Source: JAAGZL01 sp050288625 (GTDB taxonomy: Bacteria; Pseudomonadota; Gammaproteobacteria; Chromatiales; Chromatiaceae). From it: a stretch of DNA of 64,000 nucleotides. Each line of letters begins with the position of its first letter. Within the stretch, counting starts at the first letter, position 1. The stretch covers positions 5,355 to 69,354 of the forward strand of contig JBNKEE010000034.1 in NCBI GenBank assembly GCA_050288625.1, written 5' to 3'. The position numbers were made by a program, and so were the translations under genes. The notes under the pieces are model-generated. The model saw nothing but the letters and a program-made list of their open reading frames with translations. It was not told the origin of the DNA and searched no databases. This document shows positions 17,829-27,074 of the stretch, one piece after another.

Positions 17829-18892
17829 TGATCATGGCGGGCGGCACAGGAGGACATGTTTTTCCCGCACTTGCGGTAGCGACAGAACTGCGAGGCCGTG
17901 GCCTGGGCGTGATCTGGTTAGGGTCAGCTGGTGGGTTTGAAGAACGGATAGTGCCGGAAGCCGGTTTTGATCTGGAGACCATCAGTATTAATGGTTTGCG
18001 TGGTAATGGTGCGGTGCGTTGGCTTAAGGCGCCTTGGATGCTAACGCTGGCCTTGTGGCAGGTATTTGTGGTGTTCAGGAGGCGCAGGCCTGGCGTAGTA
18101 CTTGGGATGGGTGGGTTTGTCACCGGACCAGGTGGGGTCGTGGCCAGAATGATGCGTATCCCTCTGATTATTCACGAGCAGAATGCGGTGCCAGGGATGA
18201 CCAACAAACTGCTATCGTACCTGGCTAACCAGGTATTGGAATCATTCCCCGGAAGCTTTGGTGCGCTCAAGAAGGTACTCCTGGTAGGCAACCCGATTCG
18301 TGCGGACATATGGCAACTACCTAAGCCGTCCCTCCGGATGAGTGACCGGGCTGGGCCTATACGCTTGCTCATCCTCGGTGGGTCGCAGGGAGCTCAGGCT
18401 CTTAATGAAACGGTGCCCGCAGCGTTGGATCTAATCGATGTATCCGAACAGTTTGAAGTGCGCCATCAGACAGGAAGAGGCAAGGAAGATGCGACCGCCA
18501 GTGTATACCAGACCATGGGAATCAAGGCCCAGGTGGTTCCGTTTATATCCAATATGGCCGAGGCCTATGGATGGGCTGATCTGGTTATATGCAGGTCTGG
18601 TGCGCTGACGGTATCAGAATTGGCGGCTGCTGGTGTCGGGGCGCTGCTGGTGCCATATCCACATGCAGTGGATGACCATCAGACATTGAATGCTCGCTAT
18701 CTGACTGATTCAGGTGCGGCGCTATTGATTCACCAGTCCGAACTTAACCCCGGGATTCTGGCAAATAATTTAAAACCACTAATCACAGATCGGGAAAGAC
18801 TGCTGCATATGGCGCAGGCCGCCCGCAACCTGGCAAAACCAATGGCTACCATGGACGTGGCAGATATCTGCGAGGAGATTGAGCAGCAATGA
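17813..18892 (+). CDS. murG: Lipid II synthase (UDP-GlcNAc transferase MurG)
   Basis: Adds GlcNAc to lipid I to form lipid II on the inner face of the membrane. The first GT-B domain opens with MAGGTGGHVFPALAVA, followed by HEQNAVPGMTNK near 120; the donor domain has LGGSQGAQALNE, CRSGALTVSELAAAG and the VDDHQTLNA motif. Length is 359 residues. ATG 17813 lies inside the end of ftsW; the later ATG 17828 is possible and would change only the first five residues. The end overlaps murC by four bases. Confidence 0.96.
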   Translation: MGSSVMIMAGGTGGHVFPALAVATELRGRGLGVIWLGSAGGFEERIVPEAGFDLETISINGLRGNGAVRWLKAPWMLTLALWQVFVVFRRRRPGVVLGMGGFVTGPGGVVARMMRIPLIIHEQNAVPGMTNKLLSYLANQVLESFPGSFGALKKVLLVGNPIRADIWQLPKPSLRMSDRAGPIRLLILGGSQGAQALNETVPAALDLIDVSEQFEVRHQTGRGKEDATASVYQTMGIKAQVVPFISNMAEAYGWADLVICRSGALTVSELAAAGVGALLVPYPHAVDDHQTLNARYLTDSGAALLIHQSELNPGILANNLKPLITDRERLLHMAQAARNLAKPMATMDVADICEEIEQQ

Positions 18893-20340
18893 ATCAGACC
18901 AATAGCAGTCAATTACGACATGCGGCAGAGACCATGGGACGTATGCGCCATATCCATTTTGTTGGTATAGGCGGATCCGGTATGAGCGGGATCGCAGAGG
19001 TGATGTTGAATCTGGGCTATCGCATCTCCGGATCAGATCAAAGATCAGGACCTGTGGTTAAGCAGCTACAGAAACAGGGCGCGGAGGTGGTGATCGGCCA
19101 TAAGGCGGAGAATATTCAGGGCGCCGATGCGGTGGTGATTTCCAGTGCCGTAAAAGAGGATAATCCAGAAGTTGAAGCGGCGCGTGCAGAACGCATTCCG
19201 GTGGTGCCAAGGGCTGAGATGTTGGCGGAATTGATGCGGTTCCGTTTTGGAATCGCAGTGGCAGGTACCCATGGCAAGACCACCACTACCAGCCTGGTTG
19301 CTAGTCTGTTGGCCGAAGGCGGACTAGACCCAACATTTGTTATCGGCGGTCGCCTGAACAGCGCTGGCACCAATGCAAGATTAGGTACCGGTGAGTTTCT
19401 TGTGGCAGAGGCGGATGAGAGTGATGCCTCGTTCCTCTATCTCCAGCCAATGATGGCGGTGGTTACCAACATAGATGCCGACCATATGGCTACTTATGAG
19501 GGTGATTTTGAGCGCCTGCGCCAAACCTTTATAGAGTTTTTGCACCATCTTCCTTTCTACGGGCAGGCAGTCCTGTGTATCGATGATGATGAGGTTCGGG
19601 GACTATTGCCACGACTGGCGCGTCCGGTGATCACATACGGTCAGCATGAAGACGCTGACTTACAGGCCCTGGACATAAAACAGGAAGGTCTGAGGACCCA
19701 TTTTTCTGTACGTTTTTCCGATGACGGAACCGTTCTCCCATTGACCTTGAACATGCCAGGGCGTCACAACGTGCTTAACTCACTAGCCGCTATCGCAGTG
19801 GCTAGAGATCTGGGCGTAGACAATGACTCTATTGCCAGGGCCTTGGAAAAGTTTCAGGGCATTGGGAGACGCTTCCAGGTCAAAGATGGTTGTCGCACCG
19901 CGAACGGAGAGGTGATGTTGGTGGATGATTATGGACATCATCCCCGCGAGGTGGCTGCGACTATTGCAGCGATACGCGAGGGTTGGCCCGAACGTAGGCT
20001 GGTGTTGGTATTTCAGCCTCATCGTTACACACGTACCCAGGAACAGTTTGATGATTTTGCACAGGTCCTGTCTTTGGCAGATGTACTGATATTGACCGAG
20101 GTCTATCCGGCTGGTGAGTCACCCATAGCCGGTGCCGATGGGCGTTCCCTAAGCAGGGCTATCCGTACCAGAGGGCAGGTTGATCCGGTTTTTCTCGATC
20201 CACTTTCAGATCTCCCGGAACTTCTGTCTGGGCTTGTTCAGGATGGAGATGTAGTGGCCATGATGGGTGCTGGCGATATCGGGTCCTGGGCAGCAAATAT
20301 GCCGGAGCTTTTATGTGCCAAAGCGGGAGATGAGGACTGA
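18889..20340 (+). CDS. murC: UDP-N-acetylmuramate:L-alanine ligase
   Basis: First amino-acid-adding ligase of the UDP-MurNAc peptide. The N-terminal FVGIGGSGMSGIAEV motif binds UDP-MurNAc, the P-loop GTHGKTTT lies near residue 123, and HVDDYGHHP-type VDDYGHHPREV is near residue 345. The product is 483 residues. The ATG is in an overlap with murG, and murB follows after two bases. Family assignment rests on the GTHGKT form of the loop, which separates MurC from MurD, E and F. Confidence 0.97.
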   Translation: MNQTNSSQLRHAAETMGRMRHIHFVGIGGSGMSGIAEVMLNLGYRISGSDQRSGPVVKQLQKQGAEVVIGHKAENIQGADAVVISSAVKEDNPEVEAARAERIPVVPRAEMLAELMRFRFGIAVAGTHGKTTTTSLVASLLAEGGLDPTFVIGGRLNSAGTNARLGTGEFLVAEADESDASFLYLQPMMAVVTNIDADHMATYEGDFERLRQTFIEFLHHLPFYGQAVLCIDDDEVRGLLPRLARPVITYGQHEDADLQALDIKQEGLRTHFSVRFSDDGTVLPLTLNMPGRHNVLNSLAAIAVARDLGVDNDSIARALEKFQGIGRRFQVKDGCRTANGEVMLVDDYGHHPREVAATIAAIREGWPERRLVLVFQPHRYTRTQEQFDDFAQVLSLADVLILTEVYPAGESPIAGADGRSLSRAIRTRGQVDPVFLDPLSDLPELLSGLVQDGDVVAMMGAGDIGSWAANMPELLCAKAGDED

Positions 20341-20342
20341 CC

Positions 20343-21233
20343 ATGACAGCCTCTGCATTCAAGGGTGAGATGCTTTACCAGGAGCCATTGTCCAGGTACA
20401 CCTCCTGGCGGGTGGGCGGTCCTGCCCGTCGCATGTATCGCCCTGCTGACAGTGATGATCTGGTGCAGTTTATGCAATCCCTGCCAGATGACGAGCCACT
20501 GTTATGGCTAGGGCTAGGCAGTAATCTTCTGATTCGTGACGGAGGCTTTGATGGCACGGTCATCCTTACTCGTGGACTCCTGGATAAGATCGAACAGTTG
20601 GATGATTACCGGGTTCGGGCCGAGGCTGGGGTTTCCAGCGCGAAATTGGCTCGTGTCACGGTCCATAGCGGGCTATGTGGGGTGGAATTTTTGGCCGGAA
20701 TTCCAGGCACCTTTGGTGGGGCCCTGGCAATGAACGCCGGAGCTTTCGGGGGCGAAATCTGGGAGTGGGTGGAACAGGCAGAGACCATAGACCGCTATGG
20801 CCAGGTGCGAAAGCGCAATATTGATGATTTTGATGTCGGCTATAGACAGGTCAAAGGTCCAGAGGGGGAGTGGTTTCTTGCAGCCACAGTCAAACTCAAT
20901 CCGGGAGACGGAGATGCCGCCCTGGATGCCATCCAGGAGCTGTTGGATAAGCGCGCCTCAACCCAGCCAATCGGACTGCCCAGTTGCGGTTCTGTCTTCA
21001 GAAATCCCGAAGGTGATCACGCTGCACGCTTGATCGAGCAGACCGGCTTGAAAGGCAAGTGTATCGGCAAGGCATGTGTCTCCGACAAACACGCAAACTT
21101 TATCATCAATACTGGCGGGGCCAAGGCGGCTGATATCGAAGAATTGATCTGGATGGTGCGAGACCGGGTGGAAGAGACCACCGGTATACGTCTGGTTACT
21201 GAGGTGCACATAGTTGGGGAGGGACCGGCATGA
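20343..21233 (+). CDS. murB: UDP-N-acetylenolpyruvoylglucosamine reductase
   Basis: FAD-dependent reductase that makes UDP-MurNAc with NADPH. YTSWRVGGPA (19-28), GLGSNLLIRDGGFDG near 57-71 and GIPGTFGGALAMNAGAFGGE near 118-137 are the flavin-binding signatures; the proton-donating serine lies in SCGSVFRNP near 220. At 296 residues it is the shorter type II form (B. subtilis-like) rather than the 342-residue E. coli type. ATG 20343 sits two bases after murC; the end overlaps ddl by four bases. Confidence 0.96.
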   Translation: MTASAFKGEMLYQEPLSRYTSWRVGGPARRMYRPADSDDLVQFMQSLPDDEPLLWLGLGSNLLIRDGGFDGTVILTRGLLDKIEQLDDYRVRAEAGVSSAKLARVTVHSGLCGVEFLAGIPGTFGGALAMNAGAFGGEIWEWVEQAETIDRYGQVRKRNIDDFDVGYRQVKGPEGEWFLAATVKLNPGDGDAALDAIQELLDKRASTQPIGLPSCGSVFRNPEGDHAARLIEQTGLKGKCIGKACVSDKHANFIINTGGAKAADIEELIWMVRDRVEETTGIRLVTEVHIVGEGPA

Positions 21234-22153
21234 ATATGCGAGCTGATGAATTCGGCAAGGTTGCGGTCCTTATGGGTGGGCTGTCGGCAGAACGCGAGGT
21301 CTCCCTACGTAGCGGTAAGGCGGTGCTAGATGGCTTGTTACGCAAAGGGGTAGATGCGTACGGGATAGACGCCGGACGAGATGTGTTGCAGCAGTTGGTG
21401 GATGGTTGCTATGACCGCGTGTTCATCGTTCTGCATGGTCGTGGTGGTGAGGATGGAGTCATTCAGGGTGGTCTGGAGACCCTGGGTTTGCCCTATACCG
21501 GAAGTGGGGTGCAAGGGTCATCTCTGGGTATGGATAAATACAGATGCAAGCTATTGTGGAGCGGGCTCTCTCTTCCTACGCCAGGATATCTGATGATCAA
21601 CAATGAGTCTGAATTGGAAACTGCGGCAGAGCTGGATTTTCCTTTGATGGTAAAGCCGGTGCATGAGGGTTCAAGCATAGGTATGTCCAAGGTTAATACC
21701 CCTGATGAGCTGCGTACGGCATGGGCGGCAGCCAGGGAGTATGACGGTCAAGTAATGGCGGAGCAATGGATAACCGGAGAGGAGTTTACCGCCTCAATCC
21801 TCAGTGATAATGCACTGCCGCTGATTCGCCTGGAGACGCCCCACACCTTCTATGACTACGATGCAAAATACAGTTCTGATAGCACTAGTTACCACTGTCC
21901 CTGTGGACTGGATGCGGCAAAAGAGAAGGAGCTGCAGGACTTGGCGCTGAAGGCATTCCATGCCGTAGGAGCAAGCGGTTGGGGTAGGGTGGATATCATG
22001 ATGGACCGGAATCAGCAACCCTGGTTGATTGAGGTAAACACGGTTCCTGGAATGACAGATCACAGTCTGGTCCCGATGGCTGCGAAACAGCAAGGCCTGG
22101 ATTTTGATGAGCTGGTATGGCAGATCCTGGCTACAACTCTGGAGAGTGTGTAA
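21230..22153 (+). CDS. ddl: D-alanine:D-alanine ligase
   Basis: ATP-grasp ligase that makes the D-Ala-D-Ala dipeptide used by MurF. GGLSAEREVSLRSG (about 17-30), LHGRGGEDG near 68, VKPVHEGSSIGMSKV near 142 and the C-terminal EVNTVPGMTDHSLVP motif, which carries the metal-binding Glu and Asn, are all present. The 307-residue length matches DdlB. The ATG overlaps murB; the TAA shares its last base with the ftsQ start. Placement between murB and ftsQ is the classic DdlB position. Confidence 0.97.
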   Translation: MNMRADEFGKVAVLMGGLSAEREVSLRSGKAVLDGLLRKGVDAYGIDAGRDVLQQLVDGCYDRVFIVLHGRGGEDGVIQGGLETLGLPYTGSGVQGSSLGMDKYRCKLLWSGLSLPTPGYLMINNESELETAAELDFPLMVKPVHEGSSIGMSKVNTPDELRTAWAAAREYDGQVMAEQWITGEEFTASILSDNALPLIRLETPHTFYDYDAKYSSDSTSYHCPCGLDAAKEKELQDLALKAFHAVGASGWGRVDIMMDRNQQPWLIEVNTVPGMTDHSLVPMAAKQQGLDFDELVWQILATTLESV

Positions 22154-22965
22154 TGGCAAGAAAAGGCGCCACCAGTAATCAGATCACCAAAGCGGAACAA
22201 CAACGCCGAGAGCAGCGTTGGCTTGCGCTTCTGTTGTGGTTGAAGCTGATGACCATAGCAGTGGTCGTAGGAGGCGGTATCTACGCCGGTGCTGTCGCAT
22301 TGATGGATCCTACTCTGCTACCTCTGAAGGTGGTGCGAACAGACGGCAAGTTTCGTTATATGCAACGTCAGGATCTGGAACAGGCGGTAGGGAATCTCAC
22401 CAGGGGCGGCTTCCTCACCGTTGATGTCGCTGCCATAAGGGATAAGGCCAAGGATCTACCCTGGGTCGATCAGGTGAGTGTCAGGAGGGTATGGCCGGAT
22501 AGTCTGCAACTCTGGGTGGAAGAGCATGTGCCTCTTTCTAGATGGGGAAAGGATGCAGTGCTGAATGTGCGAGGTGAGGTGTTTCGTCCCAAGCCAAAAA
22601 GTATACCGACTGGACTGCCACGTCTTGCTGGACCGGATGGTAGTGAGCAAGAACTGGCGAGGACCTACATAAAATTAAAGATTAGGCTCGCTTCACTAGG
22701 ACTGAAGATTACTGCGATGGTTATGGATGAGCGTCGCGCCTGGACCATGAAGTTAAACGATGAATTGGTCGTAAGGCTTGGTAGCAAGGATTTAGAAGAT
22801 AGATTGGCGCGATTCTATAGCATCTATCCACTCCTCAAGGAGGATAAGAGAGGGATAAAGGTGATAGATATGCGCTACACCAACGGCGTTGCCGTTACCT
22901 GGAAAAATATAGTCCCGACGGTCGGAAAGGGGCAAATGATCAAGATCTTGAGAGGGTTGGCGTAA
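22153..22965 (+). CDS. ftsQ: Cell division protein FtsQ
   Basis: Bitopic division protein of 270 residues: a basic cytoplasmic tail, one helix near 29-50, then a periplasmic POTRA domain beginning LPLKVVRTDGKFRYMQRQ near 57, followed by the beta domain that recruits FtsB-FtsL. The start is ATG 22153, overlapping the ddl stop by one base; an ATG at 22117 would intrude into ddl. The C-terminal DMRYTNGVAVTW is the usual family end. The stop overlaps ftsA by one base. Confidence 0.95.
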   Translation: MARKGATSNQITKAEQQRREQRWLALLLWLKLMTIAVVVGGGIYAGAVALMDPTLLPLKVVRTDGKFRYMQRQDLEQAVGNLTRGGFLTVDVAAIRDKAKDLPWVDQVSVRRVWPDSLQLWVEEHVPLSRWGKDAVLNVRGEVFRPKPKSIPTGLPRLAGPDGSEQELARTYIKLKIRLASLGLKITAMVMDERRAWTMKLNDELVVRLGSKDLEDRLARFYSIYPLLKEDKRGIKVIDMRYTNGVAVTWKNIVPTVGKGQMIKILRGLA

Positions 22966-24200
22966 TGACCAAAAAGACGGAAAAAAATCTTATTGTTGGC
23001 CTGGATATTGGCACCTCGAAGGTGGTTGCCATTGTAGGCGAGGTGAAGCCAGAACGGGAGATCGAGGTCATCGGTATAGGGTCGCATCCATCGCGTGGCC
23101 TGAAGAAAGGGGTAGTGGTGAATATCGAATCTACCGTTCAGTCCATTCAACGTGCAGTAGAAGAGGCTGAATTGATGGCGGGGTGCGAGATCCACTCAGT
23201 GCACGCAGGTATTGCCGGCAGCCATATTCGCAGCCTGAACTCTCACGGTATCGTTGCCATTAAAGATCATGAGGTGGCGTACGGTGATGTGGAACGGGTA
23301 ATAGATGCCGCTAGGGCCGTCGCGATTCCTGCGGATCAGAAGATCCTGCATATTCTGCCGCAGGAATTCATTATCGACGAACAGGAAGGGATAAAAGAGC
23401 CAGTGGGGATGTCTGGTGTGCGTCTAGAGGCCCGGGTACATATGGTGACCGGAGCAGTGAGTGCGGCCCAGAATATAGTCAAGTGCGTACGCCGTTGTGG
23501 CCTGGATGTAGATGATTTGATACTGGAACAACTTAGCTCCAGCTACGCTGTTCTGTCCGATGACGAAAAAGAGCTAGGCGTATGCTTGGTGGATATAGGT
23601 GGTGGTACCACAGATATCGCCATCTTTACCGACGGTTCCATTCGACACACCGCGGTGATCCCTATTGCCGGCGATCAGGTGACTAACGATATTGCTGTTG
23701 CCCTACGCACCCCTACCCAACATGCGGAAGACATAAAGGTCAAGTATGCATGCGCCCTGACTCAACTGGCTGCAGACGACGAAACCATTGAAGTGCCAAG
23801 TATAGGTGATCGCCCATCCAGAAGATTGTCACGCCAGACCCTGGCCGAGGTAGTGGAACCGAGGTACGAGGAGCTTCTGACCCTGGTGCAGGCCGAGCTC
23901 AGACGTAGCGGGTTTGAAGACCTGATCCCGGGCGGAGTAGTGCTGACCGGGGGTAGCTCCAAGATGGAAGGGCTGATTGATCTGGCGGAAGAGGTGTTTC
24001 ACATGCCGGTAAGACTGGGTGTGCCTCAGTACATCACAGGCCTGGTGGATGTGGTGCGCAATCCAATATACGCCACCGGCGTCGGTCTGCTTCTGTTCGG
24101 TTCCAGTAATCGGGCGACGCATATGCGTGAACTGCCAAATGGACCAGGAATGAATGATATATGGGGCCGTATGCGCAGTTGGTTCCAGGGGAATTTTTGA
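22965..24200 (+). CDS. ftsA: Cell division protein FtsA
   Basis: Actin-like ATPase that tethers FtsZ to the membrane and links it to the septal synthases. LIVGLDIGTSKVVAIVGE (about 9-26), VDIGGGTTDIAIF near 208 and GGVVLTGGSSKMEGL near 323 are the actin-fold phosphate and adenosine motifs. The last residues, GRMRSWFQGNF, form the amphipathic membrane-targeting helix. Length is 411 residues. The ATG overlaps the ftsQ stop. The 63 bases before ftsZ are one of the few spacers in the cluster and could hold an extra ftsZ promoter, though none is obvious. Confidence 0.97.
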   Translation: MTKKTEKNLIVGLDIGTSKVVAIVGEVKPEREIEVIGIGSHPSRGLKKGVVVNIESTVQSIQRAVEEAELMAGCEIHSVHAGIAGSHIRSLNSHGIVAIKDHEVAYGDVERVIDAARAVAIPADQKILHILPQEFIIDEQEGIKEPVGMSGVRLEARVHMVTGAVSAAQNIVKCVRRCGLDVDDLILEQLSSSYAVLSDDEKELGVCLVDIGGGTTDIAIFTDGSIRHTAVIPIAGDQVTNDIAVALRTPTQHAEDIKVKYACALTQLAADDETIEVPSIGDRPSRRLSRQTLAEVVEPRYEELLTLVQAELRRSGFEDLIPGGVVLTGGSSKMEGLIDLAEEVFHMPVRLGVPQYITGLVDVVRNPIYATGVGLLLFGSSNRATHMRELPNGPGMNDIWGRMRSWFQGNF

Positions 24201-24263
24201 TGAGTTTTTCTTTTAATTTTCAGGTTGCCTGGGTCTTAGACCTGTTTGAGAGGAGGGTGAGTG

Positions 24264-25457
24264 ATGTTTGAATTGATGGATGCACATTGTCAAAACGCAG
24301 TGATAAAGGTAGTTGGTGTCGGTGGTGGCGGTGGTAACGCTGTTAACCACATGGTTGATGCCAATATTGAGGGCGTGGATTTTATCTGCGCAAACACAGA
24401 TGCCCAGGCGTTGAACAACAGCAGGGTGCGTACGCTGTTACAGCTTGGATCCAATATCACAAAGGGTCTGGGTGCAGGCACCAACCCGGATATCGGTCGT
24501 GGCGCGGCGATGGAAGATCGTGATCGCATCCAGGAAGCGCTGGAAGGCGCAGATATGGTATTTATCACAGCAGGCCTGGGAGGTGGCACTGGAACGGGGG
24601 CGGGTCCTATAGTGGCGGAAGTGGCCAGAGATATGGGCGTGCTAACGGTTGCCGTGGTGACCAAACCGTTCTGCTTTGAAGGGACCAAGCGCATGACAGT
24701 AGCGGAAAATGGCGTACAGGAGCTGGCCAAATATGTGGATTCTCTCATTACCATTCCCAATGAGAGGCTACTTGAGGTCTTGGGTAAAGAGATAAGCTTG
24801 CTCAATGCGTTTAAAGCGGCCAATGACATACTGTTGGGAGCCGTTCAGGGCATCGCGGAACTGATTACCCGACCAGGGTTGATAAACGTGGACTTTGCCG
24901 ATGTGCGTACGGTTATGTCTGAGATGGGTGTGGCCATGATGGGTTCAGGTAGCGCCAGGGGAGACGATAGGGCGCGTCTGGCAGCAGAAGAGGCCATACA
25001 TAGCCCTCTGTTGGAAGATGTGAACCTGTCCGGAGCCCGCGGGATACTGGTGAATATCACGGCTGGGTCCAATCTATCGATCGGTGAGTTCGATGAAGTG
25101 GGTAATACCGTGAAAGAGGTCGCATGTGATGATGCTACCGTGGTTGTTGGAACCGTTATCGACCCGGATATGGAGGACGATCTTAGGGTGACCGTGGTCG
25201 CTACAGGTCTGGGAAATAACTCCATCAAGGCGGTAACCACTGATATTAAGAGCGAGGATGTGACACTGCTTCGTCCTGTAGAGGTGGATGCAGAGGTAGA
25301 GAAAGAGGAGATTGAGCGGCCAGACTACAGCGCAATGGATCGTCCTACAGTCATCCGTAAGGACCCGAAGATTGCCAAATCCTATGCCGAGGCGGGGCAT
25401 GATAAGGAGATGGAATATCTGGATATCCCAGCATTCCTGCGCAGGCAGGCGGATTGA
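24264..25457 (+). CDS. ftsZ: Cell division GTPase FtsZ
   Basis: Tubulin homologue that forms the Z ring. The nucleotide-binding VGVGGGGGNAVNHM is near residues 18-31, the tubulin signature GGGTGTGAGP near 106-115, and the synergy-loop NVDFADVRTVM near 207. The C-terminal peptide YLDIPAFLRRQAD, which docks FtsA and ZipA, is intact after a linker of about 50 residues. I use ATG 24264, seven bases after the strong AGGAGGG; the GTG at 24261 is one codon earlier and sits less well. Length is 397 residues. Confidence 0.97.
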   Translation: MFELMDAHCQNAVIKVVGVGGGGGNAVNHMVDANIEGVDFICANTDAQALNNSRVRTLLQLGSNITKGLGAGTNPDIGRGAAMEDRDRIQEALEGADMVFITAGLGGGTGTGAGPIVAEVARDMGVLTVAVVTKPFCFEGTKRMTVAENGVQELAKYVDSLITIPNERLLEVLGKEISLLNAFKAANDILLGAVQGIAELITRPGLINVDFADVRTVMSEMGVAMMGSGSARGDDRARLAAEEAIHSPLLEDVNLSGARGILVNITAGSNLSIGEFDEVGNTVKEVACDDATVVVGTVIDPDMEDDLRVTVVATGLGNNSIKAVTTDIKSEDVTLLRPVEVDAEVEKEEIERPDYSAMDRPTVIRKDPKIAKSYAEAGHDKEMEYLDIPAFLRRQAD

Positions 25458-25642
25458 TGGAGGGAACTTGTTGAATAAATAGTAGTCTCTGGAAATCATG
25501 TATCCAGAGCGGTGATTTCAGGCCTATGGTTTGCGGGTGTGGCGATCTGTTCCCTGTTGGAAAGAGCGCTTTCATCATAGTTGCTGCTTATGGTAGTATA
25601 CGTTCCGTTTTTTGGGGATTTTGAGTGGAAAATGAAACTATA

Positions 25643-26554
25643 ATGATTAAGCAGCGGACATTGAAGAATGTGATTCGCGCCACAGGCGTTGGATTGCACA
25701 CCGGCGATAAGATATATCTAACACTCAGACCAGCGGCACCAAACACAGGTATAGTTTTCAGACGTGTTGATCTGGACGAGCCTGTTGAGATCAGGGCCTG
25801 CCCGGAAAATGTCGGCGATACCCAACTCTCCACGACCTTGGAAAAGGATGGCGTGAGGATTTCTACCGTAGAACATCTACTATCCGCCTGTGCAGGGCTG
25901 GGGATAGATAATGCCTATGTGGATGTTAGTGCTGCAGAGGTTCCGATCATGGACGGAAGCGCCGGACCATTCGTTTTCTTGATCCAGTCCGCCGGTATAG
26001 AAGAGCAGAGTGCACCAAAGCGCTTTATCCGCATAAAACGCGAAGTTGTGGTGGAAGAAGAAGGGAAGAGTGCGGCGTTTAAGCCTTTTGATGGATTCAA
26101 GGTATCCTTCGCCATAGACTTCGACCATCCCGTTTTCACAGATCGTACCAAATTTGCTTCAGTCGATTTTTCTTCTACCTCCTTTGTTAAAGAGGTTAGC
26201 CGCGCCCGCACCTTTGGATTTTTGCGTGATATCGAGATGTTGCGTGAACGCCAGCTTGCCCTGGGTGGCAGTATAGATAACGCCATTGTTGTGGATGACT
26301 TCAGGGTGTTGAACGAAGATGGTCTGCGCTACGAAGACGAATTCGTGAAGCATAAGATCCTGGACGCAATCGGTGATCTCTACCTTCTGGGCCATAGCCT
26401 GGTGGGATCTTTTATCGGCAACAGATCAGGCCATGCACTGAATAATAAGCTGTTAAAGGCCCTTATTGCCGACAAAGAGGCCTGGGAAGAGGTTACGTTT
26501 GAAGAGGGTGGTGAAGAGCCCATCTCTTATCTGAAGCCTATCCCTATATCCTAA
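25643..26554 (+). CDS. lpxC: UDP-3-O-acyl-GlcNAc deacetylase
   Basis: Zinc deacetylase that commits UDP-3-O-acyl-GlcNAc to lipid A synthesis. From ATG 25643 the product is 303 residues and begins MIKQRTLKNV, as in the family; a GTG at 25625 would add six residues. Zinc ligands H78 (STVEHLL), H237 and D241 (HKILDAIGD) are present, with catalytic E77 and H264 (GHALNN). About 185 bases separate it from ftsZ, so it probably has its own promoter, though no clear one was found. Its presence shows an LPS-bearing outer membrane. Confidence 0.97.
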   Translation: MIKQRTLKNVIRATGVGLHTGDKIYLTLRPAAPNTGIVFRRVDLDEPVEIRACPENVGDTQLSTTLEKDGVRISTVEHLLSACAGLGIDNAYVDVSAAEVPIMDGSAGPFVFLIQSAGIEEQSAPKRFIRIKREVVVEEEGKSAAFKPFDGFKVSFAIDFDHPVFTDRTKFASVDFSSTSFVKEVSRARTFGFLRDIEMLRERQLALGGSIDNAIVVDDFRVLNEDGLRYEDEFVKHKILDAIGDLYLLGHSLVGSFIGNRSGHALNNKLLKALIADKEAWEEVTFEEGGEEPISYLKPIPIS

Positions 26555-26571
26555 CAACAGCCTTCAAAACG

Positions 26572-27021
26572 TCATTTCAGCTTCTGGTTGTGCGTGCTCA
26601 GCCTCATCAGTGCTGCGCGTAGATCAGGATCTGACGTGTGATCCGCTACCTTTTGCAGATGGTCAGAGTTTTTGGTGGATAAGATTTTGGCTCTCCTTCC
26701 TCTGTGTATGGTTTTAGTCCTGCGGTTATCTATGGTTATTTTTATATCTATCTTATTGAAATTCATCTGTTTCTTTCCGAGTTTAGCTTGAAGTTCTCGT
26801 GTGAAATAGCGCAGACGGCTGGCCCAGGCAGAAGAGTCGGCAAATAGAATAAGACGGTCTGGCTTTACAACCAAGCCGATACAATGCTCATTCAATGGGG
26901 TTGGTAGCATCTGCCTAATATGCTGTAAAAGGCCCTGATTTTGTTGCAACTTTGCACGAATTGTGGCAAATTCTACGCTGTTTTGTAGGTAGTTGTTTAG
27001 GGGTTGGAATTTCTTGCTCAT
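26572..27021 (-). CDS. dciA: DciA-type DnaB helicase loader/interactor (DUF721)
   Basis: A 149-residue basic cytoplasmic protein. The N-terminal about 100 residues are the DUF721 domain, with the pattern VVKPDRLILFADSSAWASRLRYF near 51-73, followed by a polar tail. DciA recruits the replicative helicase in bacteria without DnaC. Between lpxC and an M23 peptidase/secA is its usual place in pseudomonads. It converges on lpxC with only 17 bases between, and diverges from the M23 gene with 53 bases between. The ribosome site is poor. Confidence 0.88.
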   Translation of the reverse strand: MSKKFQPLNNYLQNSVEFATIRAKLQQNQGLLQHIRQMLPTPLNEHCIGLVVKPDRLILFADSSAWASRLRYFTRELQAKLGKKQMNFNKIDIKITIDNRRTKTIHRGRRAKILSTKNSDHLQKVADHTSDPDLRAALMRLSTHNQKLK

Positions 27022-27074
27022 GGAGGGGCGCTTACGGTTTTGATGCCATACAAATACATAATTAAAAATACAAT

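Noticed and set aside
24290..24829. A 179-codon minus-strand frame in ftsZ
   Set aside because: Antisense to the glycine-rich FtsZ core; the repeated Pro and Ala come from the complementary codons.
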